Shown one piece after another: positions 45,601 to 57,600 of a DNA stretch of 64,000 bases. The notes under the pieces were generated by a model that was given only the letters and a program-made list of their open reading frames with translations, ran no database searches and was not told where the DNA came from. Both the position numbers and the translations under genes were made by a program. This stretch comes from Rubripirellula tenax. GTDB lineage: Bacteria > Planctomycetota > Planctomycetia > Pirellulales > Pirellulaceae. The stretch covers positions 124,001 to 188,000 of the forward strand of contig NZ_SJPW01000007.1 in the NCBI RefSeq assembly GCF_007860125.1, given 5' to 3'. The number at the start of each line of letters is the position of its first letter. Within the stretch, counting starts at the first letter, position 1.

Positions 45601-48600
45601 TACGTCGGTGTCGCCGCTAGCGGAAACGAAACGTACGATCCGACGATCCCCGGCAGTGGCTATGGCGGTCTGACCCAGGGCAAGTACGAATTGCAGTTGA
45701 AGTTTGAACCGCAAGTCGACGAAACCGAAGTCATTCGCGACTTGGACAACCCTCGCACGGGTGTTCCCGGCACAGCGATCGACGGCGATGGCGACGGCAC
45801 CCCCGGCGGTGTCAAGAACTTCTGGTTCCAAACACGCCCCGAAAATCGACAAGTCAATTTCACCAGCAGCGGCTCAGGCCTGACGTCGGGACAAACGGTT
45901 CGAATTGTCGGCGCCAATGGTACGGTGCGAACGTACGAATTTGTCGCCAATGGCGGATCGCCACGTCCCGGCAATATCGCCGTTCCATACAGCACTGGAA
46001 CAACCGGCGCTGAAACTCCATCGGGATCGTTGGCGACCGCGCTAGCTCAAGCGATCCGCGGACAGGTTGTCGCGACGGGAGTCAACGTGACCCAGGTCAG
46101 CAGCCGCTTGGAATTCACCGGCGAACGTTCGATCGAGACCTCGGATGATTTCCGCGGCGCGACGATTCTGGGCCGCAATATTTTTGTCGATAAGACCGCT
46201 GGCCCGAACGCCGACGGAAGCCTGGCGGCTCCGTTCAACAACATCGCCAATTCGGCCGTCGCCAACGCGTTCGACGCCGCAATGTCGGGCGATATCGTTC
46301 GCATCATCGGCAACGGCGGACAAGACAACAACATCGCCACCGAAGCTGATAATTTCAGCTACAACGTAGGCGTGTCTGTGACGGGCGGCTTGACGCTTGA
46401 AGACGGTCGCAATCTGGAAGTCCCGCAAGGTGTTACGACGATGATCGACGCCGGAGCGATCATCAAGTTGCGCAGCGCTCGTATCGGTGTCGGCAGCAGC
46501 ACATTGTTGGAAGATCGCAGCGGCGGTGCTCTGCAAGTTCTTGGCACGCCACGCTTAGTCAATCTTTCACCATCGGGATCGGTCGTATCCTCGTCCCTTC
46601 AAGGCGATACGAATGCGATCCTTTCGGGTTACAGCGACGGCAGCGTCGTCTTCACCAGCATCAACGATGGCGACGCCAATGCTGCGACGGTCAGCGGCAG
46701 TCGAGCAGCGGCGCCGGGCGATTGGGGCGGTTTGGTATTCCGTCGTGACCTCGACGAGAGTGAAGGTCGCGCGGATCTGGAAGACGAAGGTATCTTCCTG
46801 CAAACAGTCAATCACGCACAAATTCGATACGGCGGTGGCAGCAACCTGTTGATCGATTCGGTGCAACAGCTGGTCAATCCGATCCAGATTTTTGAACTGC
46901 GTCCGACCATCACGTTCAACGAAATCAGTTTCTCCGCGGACGCCGCGATCAGTGCATCGCCGGACAGTTTCGAAGAAACGAGTTTCCAATCACCGCGATT
47001 CCAACAGGCCGGCGCATTCACGGCCGACTACTCGCGCGTTGGGCCATCGATCTATGACAACGTGCTCGTTCAAAACAGCATCAACGGACTGTTCATTCGA
47101 GTCGTTACGACTCCTGGATCGCCGCCTCGTGAATTGACGATCGCGGGTCGCTTCGATGACACCGACGTCGTTCACTACTTCCCCGAAAATGTAGTCGTAT
47201 CCGGAACGCCGGGCGGATCCATCCAAGACGGCATCCAACCCGACTTGGCATCAACAGCCCTGGCTCGCATCGCCGGCGGTTCGCTCGCAGCGGGGAACTA
47301 CAACTATCGACTGGTGTTCGTCGACGCAAACGGTTTCGAATCGCTGGCAAGCACGCCGTCGGCGGCGTTGACGGTTCCGGCAAGTTCATCGATCCAGTTG
47401 CTGAACCTACAACCCGTACCGACGAATTCGGACTACACCGCACGGCGGTTGTACCGACTCAATCCGATCAACGGTCAATACGTCTTGGTTGCAAACCTGG
47501 ACGCTAACGCCAGCAACTTTGTTGACGACGGCTCGGCATCGCAAGGTCTGCTCGATTTGACGCGAGCCGGTATTCGAGGACGCTTGGACGCGTCGTTGGT
47601 GATCGATCCGGGAACGGTATTGAAGTTCCGTGGATCGCGTTTGGAATTGGGCCAAGGGGTTCAACTGCTTGCCGAAGGCACCACGGCTGCACCGATCATC
47701 TTCACTAGCTATGCCGACGATCGGTTCGGCAGCGGCGGCACCTTCGACACCAACAACGACAACGGATCGTCCGCGGGCGAAGTGATCGCCAACCGTGGCG
47801 ATTGGTCCGGCATCTATGCCGCACCGACATCGTTCGTCAGCCTGGATCACGCCACAGTCGCCTACGGCGGTGGTGTCAGCCTGCTTGAAGGTGGTCAGAG
47901 CCGCGGCTTTGCCGCGCTCGAGCTGCAACAAGCCGGTGGCCGAATCACCAATGGCCGATTTGAATTCAACGAAGACGCGCAAGACGGGGCCGGTCCCGTC
48001 GGCCGTTTCGGCCGTTTGGGTGTAACCCAAGCAACGATCTTTGTTCGCGATTCGCAACCCACTATTGTCGGTAACACTTTTGTCGATAACCGCGGTACGA
48101 TCATCGACATCGACAGCGATTCGATGAGTTCCGATCGTTTGGTCGACCTCGGTCGTCAAACGGGCATTCTGGATCGCTTCGATGCGTTGGACAACAACTA
48201 CGGTCCGCTGATTCGTTTGAATCGCTACCAAAACGTCGCAGCCACCGACGTCAATTCTCGCCAAATTTCGGGACTCGAAATCCGTGGCGGCACTCTGTCG
48301 ACGGAAAGCGTTTGGGACGATACCGATATCGTTCACCTGTTGTTCGACGCGATCGAAGTCAACAACCTGCATTCATCCGGCGGTCTTCGTTTGATCAGCC
48401 GACCTGACGAAAGTTTGGTGGTCAAACTGACCGGCGCTGGTTCACCGTTCAGCCCGACATCCGGAACCGGTTTGACAGCGACAGGGACTCTGTCCAGTAT
48501 CGAAGATCGCGTCGGTGGCTCGATCCAAATCGTTGGTCTGCCGGGAACGCCTGTCGTCTTGACCAGCTTCTTTGACGACACCGTCGGAGCAGGACTGACA

Positions 48601-51600
48601 CCTGATGGACGCCAATTCACCGACAACAACGGTGACAGTTTCGGATCGCGTCCCGAAGGCAACAATTGGCGCAGCGTCCTGTTCGACGAATACAGCAACG
48701 ACCGCAACGTCGATTACATCCTTGAAAAAACGATCACGTCGGAAACCGCACCCGGTTTGAATGGAACGATCGGCAACGCGCAAGTTCTAGGTGCGATCGC
48801 ACCGAATGTTCTGTCCGGCGACGAACAACTGCGTCTGGGCTTCGAAGTCGAAGGCTACTTGACCACGTTCAATGACGTCGACACCTACAGCTTTACGGCG
48901 GAAGCCGGTACGCGGATTTGGGTCGACCTGGACAGGACCAGCTACACGCTTGACTCGGTGATCGAAGTTCTGGATGCCAACGGCAATGTGATTGCGAGAA
49001 GCGACAACAGCTTCGACGAAGTCGCGGGTACACCACTGCAAAGTGTTGCCGATTCGGTGGCAAACACAGTCGGTTCGCTACAAGGTGGTGCAGACGCGTT
49101 CACGGAATTTGGCGTCGGTGGATTGTACGAAGACTTTGGTTCGATGAACCTTCGAGACGCTGGTTTGTCGTTGTCTTTACCAGGCAACCGAGGCACACGA
49201 AGTGTTTACTTCTTCCGCGTCCGAAGTGCTTCGGTGGACCCAGGCGACAGCACCGGCGGTATCACCAAGGGTGGATACCGGTTCCAAGTACGATTGCGCG
49301 AGGAACAAGAGTTCGCAGGCAGCGTCGTGCGTTTCGCCGACATCCGATACGCCAACAACGGCATCCACGTTCGTGGCATGTTGTCAACGTCACCGCTGTT
49401 GGGTGACGCACAAGAAGACGAAGTGATCGGGGCGACTTCGTTCGGGACGTTCGGAAATCCCGTCTCAAACAACTCGGTTCTGTCCAGCGACTCCGTCAAC
49501 GGGACACGAGCCCAGTACTTGGGCAACTTGTTGGTCAGCAAAGACAAGTCGTTCAGCGTCGGTGGGGCACTCTCAACCAGCAATGACATCGACTTTTACC
49601 AAATCGATGTTGATAGCGCGTTGTCCACGGGCTTGCAAGCCAGCACCATTTTTGACATCGATTACGCAGACGGATTCAGCCGGCCCAATACGACGTTGGT
49701 TGTCTTCTATGACGCCGATGGCGAAGACGGCGAACTGCTGCCACAACTGGTCTTCGTCGGCGAAGACAGCAACGTGCTTGATGACCAAGCGCAACCGGTT
49801 GCCAGTGCTTCGATCGACCTTCTGACCCGCGGATCGGTATCGACAGGTGACCCGCTGATCGGTCCAGTTTCGCTAAGCGAAGGCACCTACTACGTTGGTG
49901 TTGTCGGCGACGGCGTCACCGCGGATGCATTGACGGCAATCACGACTCGCCGCGAACCGATCGAGTCGATCTTGCGATTGTTCGAAGATCACGTCGAAGA
50001 AGTCGGTGGATCCACGGCACTTCCGCCTCGCAATGACACTGCATTCATTGATCGCGACTCGCTCAATCCGGGATGGACGGTGACGACGGCACGCGCCACC
50101 GACCCCGGCCACCAACGCACCCAGACGTTCAACGGATCGCGATTCAACAATCTGTATCCCGCAAGCGATCAATTCGAAGTCTTTGGAAACAACGATTCGT
50201 TCTTCAACGCACAGCCGCTAGATGCGATCGATCCACTTTGGAGTCTCCAAAACGACGCGAACATCGGCGATTCCTTCCGCAACACGTCACAGTTCATCCC
50301 CCACACCACCGTCTTCGGCACTACACCGAACGAAATCGTCGACATCTATCGATTCGACGTTGCGGTGGATGGCTCGTTGGTCATCCTGGATGTCGACGGC
50401 GGCATCAATCCGAACGTCCGCGATCCCGATACGCTGCCCGACGACTTCCCAACGCAAGACGATCCGAACAGCGTCGATTTGAAGCTGCAGCTGTTTGACA
50501 TCACGGGAGCATTGGTTCCCGGAGCCACCAGTCGTACCAGCCGGACCACCGATGGTGCCTTCGGTAGCCAGTCGTCGTTCGGTTTCTCCACCATTTCCGC
50601 GGACCCGTACCTGGAAGTCAGGTTGGCTGCGGGCACCTACTTCGTTGCCGTCTCGCCGGAAGCAACCGCATACGATGCCGACACAGGCACCTTCTCGCTT
50701 GATCCAGCGGAACGACCCGACAGCGGCACATACGAGTTGAACGTGTCGGTCGAAAACCATGCCAATAGTGGCGGGGACCCTGGCAACGAATCGTACCACT
50801 TCGATCGAAGCGAACCGTCGGGCACGATGACCGGTGTTCCATTCGACCTGAAGGGTTACGCTCCGTCGGACTTGCCGCGTTTCTACTTCAACTACTTCTA
50901 TGCGCCGGGCGTCGGCGACACGGTCGCGTTACGTGTCACCAGCGCCGAAAACCCGGCCGGCACTCTGACCGACGTCACATTCCAAGCCAACACGTCGGGC
51001 AACTTTTGGCGTCAAGGAATCGCGTCACTTTCGGCTTTCGCCGGACACACGGACATCCAAGTCGAATTTGTCTACACCGTCGGATCAGCGACTGCGATCG
51101 GTGAAGGTTTGTACCTTGACGACTTCGTGGTCGGTTTTGCCGAACGTGGCGAGCTGATCACAGGCGCTGACTTGGGCAACGTCGGCGTCAGTGGATCGTC
51201 GTTCACCCAGGCCGGTGAGTACCAATTGGAAGTCCGACCGGGAACCGAGTTCGGAACGCCAAGCGCATTCGGATTCCAACTCGACTCGACGTTCGACACC
51301 AACGCCCGTCAGGGCGAAGTCGCCACCATCGTTGCGCCGCATGCGATGCAGATCAACGACGGTGACACGTTCACGCTTAGCGACGGCGTGCGAAACGTTC
51401 GTTTCGAATTTGACTTGAACACCGCAACGGGAATCACACCTGGAAACATCCGAATCCCGTACACGATCGACAGCACCCAATCGGAAATCGCGGACGCGAT
51501 TCGCTCAGCGATCAACTTGTCAGTGGTCCGATCGACGATTCAAATCCAAGCTTCGGATTCGACGGGATCTGCGACGGGTGGATTTGGTGACAACCAAATC

Positions 51601-54600
51601 GCGATTTCGGGCGTCGTTTTGGGCGACTTCATCGAAATCAGCGGCCCCGATGATTTGCCGGCCGAGGATCTACCGCTCGATCCGACTGGCGGAGCGTTCC
51701 GACTGCCTGTCATCTTCAATCGTGGCACAGGTGACTCGAATATCATTCGTTCACAAAGTCAGTTCATCGTTGATTCCAACAAAATCAGCAACGTCCGCGC
51801 GGTAGGTATCTTCAGTGAACCCGGTAACCGCGGCATTGATCCGGAAGATGCTACGGGCACCTACATCGATTCGAACCCGATAGGCGTTACAAACCCCGGC
51901 GCCGTCCGAAACTTGCCAACGCTCAACAACGAAGTCATTGGTGGGCAAACACCGGGACTTGTGATTCGTAACAACACGATCGATCAAGCAGGTTTTGCCG
52001 GCATCAAAGTTGAAGGCGAGATTCGTCCGTACGTGATCGATTCGAGCACCTTTGACCTGGGCGACGGCGACAACGTGTTCGGTGCGTTCCTGTTCGGCAA
52101 TTTGATTTCCGATGGTTTGCTGATGGTCGTCGACGCGGCCGATACGCGCGTCGTCTTCGAGTTCGAAGACATCGGCGGCGACGGCACGACCGACGGCGGA
52201 AGCGGCGCCATCGGTGGCAACGGATTCAATGACGGTCACGTGCCGATTTACATCCGTCACGATGGTGGCCCGTACAATGGTCGAAGCGTTGCACACACGC
52301 GTCAAGAAGTGATGCTCGCGATTTATGATGCTATTAACAGCAGCATTTTGGTCACCAATGGTTTGCAACCATTGGTGAAGGCCACGTTGGGAACTTCGTT
52401 GCTGGGTACGGACTCGTCGTTCTTCGACGACTTCGGTTTCTTCAACAACTTCTTCCTGGCAACCGATTCGGCGGTCTATATCGAAGGCGCAACGAATATT
52501 CAGTTCTCGTCGGCAGGCTTCAACCCGCCGCCGGTCCCGTTCTTGAATCCGTTCACTGCGTATCTGGCACCTGTTCACGATGCACCACAGCCGGTCACCC
52601 GAATCGTCAACAACACGATTTACGGAAATGACGGAACAGCGTCGCGATTCAGCGGCAACCCGTTGACCGAACCCAACGATGTTTTGTTCCAAGCCGTCGA
52701 TACACGACTCGGCTCGGGACACAGCGGACCATTCACGAAGTCCGGTACCATCGGTGATTCGGTTAGTGTTTCGGCAGCGACCGCGGACGTTGATATGTAC
52801 CGCGTTGATCTTGTTGTGGGCGACCGCTTGACCGTTGACATTGATACGGTCGCCGGCGGACCAAACACCACAATTCGCTTGTTCGATTCCAGCGGCACCG
52901 AAGTCGCCATCAATCGCAGCGGTTCAGCGCCGGACTACCTGGAAACCAGCGCAGACCCACTGACGTTCGATTCGGCCATTGGTCGAACCGAGGACGCTTA
53001 CCTTGACTTCAGGGCGCTGTTGACCGGCACATATTTCATCGGTATTTCTTCGGACGGAAACGACACCTACGACGCGCTTTCCACGTCGGGTCGCGCAGTC
53101 GGTAACGGCCCCGCAGGCGACTACGACATCGCGATCAGCAACATCGCGCCGCGTACCTTCGTGATGTCGGTCGACAACGGAAGTAACACTCGATTCCCGG
53201 GTGCCAATACGGGTATTCAGGTCGCCGATTTTTACGGTACTCGATTCTCGGTGACGCAAGTCAATGACCTTCAGAATCCTGGCGCAAACGGGGCGACGAC
53301 GAACATCCAACAGTTCGAGTTCACCAACGGACAAGGCGGTCGAACGTTCACCGATCCGAGCGGCGAAATCATCGTGAACGTTCCGTTGCAAGGAAACAAC
53401 GAGTTCCGTGTTGCGGATGTTGTTCAAGCGATTGCTTACGCGATCAGCGGCGATGCGTTTGCACGAAATGCTGGACTGCCCAACCCTCCGCTACCGAACG
53501 ACGAATTCGCTAACGGGCCCGACGGTGCATCGGGACCTTTGGGCGCCGTGCTTGCAACCTCGCTTGGCGGTATCGAAGGCAACAGTACGGGCTTGCGAAC
53601 CTTCCCACTGACCGGCGATTTTAATACTTCGTTCGGTCACAACCGTACGCTGGCGCAAGTCGGTTCGGGCGGCTTCGCCGGAACATCGACGCTCGGATCG
53701 GGCGTGTCCGAATTGTATGTCTTGGTCGAACGGGCTGCGAACATCACGATCAGTCCCGAAGCTGCGGCGGCCGGATTGCGTCTGGACCCGGCTGAGGGTT
53801 TAAACATCGATCAACTGCTACCCGAAACGGGCATTCTCCTGACCGGCGGCAGCAGCGGTACGGTCGTCAACAACGTCTTCTCGAATCTGCACCAAGGCTT
53901 CGTCGACGAGTACGCGACTTTCACCGGTTTCTTTAACGTCACCAACAACAACCCCAACGTGCATCCGAAACCAGCCATCTCGGTTGTGACGGCCAATGTG
54001 TTCCAACACATTGAAACGGCGAACAATGTTTTCCGTCAACAAATGACGCAACCGTTCGTCAACAACGGCAATATCGGGATCACTCCCGGCCCCAGCAACG
54101 TCAACGGCGGAACCGACGACTTCAACATCACTCTTGGCAACGACGATCCATTGTTCGTCAATCCAGAGGGTGGCAACTTCTTGCCGTCGTCTAACTCGGT
54201 CGTCATCGACAGCTCGGTCAATTCGCTCACCGAACGTGATCGATTGGCAGGCCTGTTACGATCGGTGGGTTTGCCCGTCAGCAACGTGTTGGCTCCCGAT
54301 CGTGACGTCAACGGCGTTCTGCGTGCGGACAATCCCGACGTGGCACCTCCCGGCGGTTTGGGAAGCCAAGTGTTCAAGGATCGTGGATCCAACGAACTGG
54401 CCGACTTCGTCGGACCGGCGGCAATCATCAACGTGCCGTTGGATAACGACGCCGAAGGCGTCGACATCGATCCGTCGACCGGGTTCCTGCGCCTTGCCAG
54501 CGGAATCTATCGCGAATTCCGAATCCAACTTCGGGACACCGGGGATTCGTCCGATCCGTTCAGCGGCCTTGGCATCGACGATGACACCGTTGTCGTTCCC

Positions 54601-57600
54601 TCGATCGCTGATCTGCGACCATCGGGTGCAAACGTCACAGTATTTGAAGACGAAAAGTTGTTGACCGAAGGCGTCGACTACACGTTCAGCTATGACGAGA
54701 CTCAAAACGTCATCACGCTGACACCGCTGGCCGGCATTTGGCAAAACGATCGTTCGTACCGAATCTCGCTGAATAACCAAGATCGAACGGTGTTGGTTGC
54801 ATCGGATCCGAGTCTGATCAGTGATGGCGATCAACTGCTAATCACCGACACCAATGGCGGAACGCTGGCATTCGAATTTGAGTCCGGTTTTGAACTGACT
54901 GTTCCCGAAACGATCACGTTGATCGTTCCGGACGTCGGCACAAACGCCGGTGGACTTCGCGACGGTGACATCTTCCGCATCAACGACGGTACGAATCCCG
55001 TAATCGTTTTCGAATTCAATAGCGATTCGGTAACGCTTCCTGGTTCGGTGCCGATCACATTGCCAACCGAACAAACGCCGACCGACCCGACACTCTTGAC
55101 GGCATTTTTGGCTGACATCGCGCAAAACATTCGCGATGCGATTGTGTCGCAAACCGTCACGCAGGGTGGCGAACTTGACGTCGATGTTCGCGTGATTGGT
55201 AAGACCGTGATCGTCGGTGGTGAACCGGGAACGACCGCTAGCACCGACAGCAGCGGGTTGGACCAAGCGGCCCGAACGTTGGCTCTGCGAGTCCCCGTCG
55301 CGGGTGTCAGCCCATTGGGTATCCAAGACGGAAACCAGTTCACGATCAACAACGGCAACCGAGCGGTTACCTTTGAATTCGATACGAACAACGTGCGGAC
55401 CAACCCGACCGCCGTAGCCATTCCCGTTACCGCGGGCATGAACGCTGCGGTCATTGCGACGCTGACACGCGACGCAATCAATGCGTCCACTTTGGGATTG
55501 GACACGTCCGTCCAGAATGATGGCGTGTCGGTGTACTTGAATCTGCCGGTTCGCGGATCCGCATCAGTCGCCGGCGGTCAATTGGCCGTGGTCGGAATCA
55601 GCCGCACGGCTAACGATGGCGATACGATCGTGATCACACCGACCGACGGTGCGGCGGCATCGATTCTAGAAATCAATCGTACCGATGAACGCGATGTCGA
55701 TGGCAACATCGTCAACGATGGCGTGACGGCGATCACGAACGTGCCCGTCAACATCGATCGCACGACAACGGCCGATGAACTTGCCGGTCGGATCGCCAAT
55801 GCCATTCGTGCGTTGCCGCCCATTGCCGGTTTGCCATTGGATGACGTCAACCCCGTCGCGGGCGGATTGGTCACCATCGGTGGTCAAGAAGGTCTCGGCG
55901 TCAGCCTGGTCGGCAACTCGCTAGAGCTCAGCGGTTCGCCTTCGGTAACGGGGGCTTCGACCGTCGAAGTGTTTGGTCCGTTGCTGCTAAGCCTGCCATT
56001 GGTCGGCGGTGGTGGCATCGTGACGGGAAGCGTCTTGGTCTTGCAAGACGATGCCGGCAACGATGTCGTCTTTGAATTCAAAAACAACGTCGACGCGAAC
56101 CCTGCCAACGCGATTACCGACGTCGTCATCAACTTCGATTCGTTCAGCACGGTTGATATTGTGGCCAACACGTTGGTCACCGCGATCAACGGTGCCGGCC
56201 TTGGAATCACGGCCGTCAACAATGGTGTGGGTCAAGTTTCGCTCGGCCGCATCGCATCGAACCGTGTCAACCTGAACGGCTTTATCGACCCAGTCGACCC
56301 GACGATCGTGATCCCCGGACTGAGCGGTGCTTCCGTTCGACGCGGCATCGTCCGTGACGGTGAAACGTTGTCGATCCGTCAAGGAACCACGCAAGTCACG
56401 TTCGAATTCGAAGCTGCCGTGGGTGGCGGTGGAACTCAGGCTGGCAATGTTCAAGTCGCCTTCCAACCGGGCAGCACCGTCGGCGATGTCGCGGTCAGCC
56501 TTGCGGCGGCGATCAACAACAACAAGGGCACACTGCAAGTCAGTGCGGTTGCCGAACTCGACACGGCTGGCAATCCGACCGGTCGCGTTAACTTGAACGA
56601 CCAACCGGGAACGGTCATCGACGTTTCCCAGGCTCCGACATTGAATTTGGTCGGCGTACCCGGCGGTGCAACACCCGTACGCATCTCGCCCGCCTTCAGT
56701 GCCGGCGAAGTGAAACAGGCTTTGATCAATGCGATCAACAGCGTCAACACGCCCGGTCAAAACGCCGTGACCACCTTGTCGGCGGAAAACCGTGGCGGTG
56801 ACACATTCTTTGTTTCCGGTGGGGTATCGTTCGTCGGCCCGATTTCCAACTACGCATTGCCGGCCATCGCCGACTTGGCGGGCAACCCCTTGGAACCCAA
56901 CCGCGCCGACCAAACGACGCAGTTCACGATTCTGATGCCGACCGTCGGCCTGGATTATGGTGACGCACCGGATCCGGTCGCTGGCGTTGCTGGCCGATAC
57001 CCAACGTTGAATATCAACAATGGTCCGCGCCACGTTGTGGACAACCAGTTGTTCTTGGGAAGCTTCATCGATGCCGATTCCGATGGTTCGCCCAGTGCGG
57101 CCGCGAACGGGGACGACACACGAATCTTTGGTTCTAGCACCGGTACGTTGTTTGGCGTCACGATCGTCAACGGTGATTTGCAAATCGTTGTGCAATCCGG
57201 TTCGGTTGACCCGACGACTCGCGATGGCGACACGATCACCATCGATACGGGAACAACGACGGCCACGTTAGAATTGGATCTCAACGGCCGATTCGACGAA
57301 GACAACTTCGCCATCACGCCGGCCGATCCGACTTCGCCCGCTTCGATCACGGCCGCAATCTTGGCGGCCATCGACGACAGCCCGTTGCGTCCGGCATCCG
57401 TTCGGTCGACCAGCGCCACGGTCGTGGTCAGTGCCGACGACGAAGACGGTGTCTCGTTCACCAGCGACACGAATCCGCTGGGAGTCCTCAACCGAGGCGT
57501 CGCACTTCCGATCGAAGTCCAAGTCACCGGTTCCGGAATCTTGGAAGCCTGGATCGACTTCAATGCCGACGGTGACTGGGATGATCCAGGGGAACAAGTG

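Noticed and set aside
55987-57195. 402-codon minus-strand frame inside the giant gene
   Set aside because: The low-stop complementary strand of a long, repetitive coding region gives many such shadows; the plus frame is continuous for 5959 codons.
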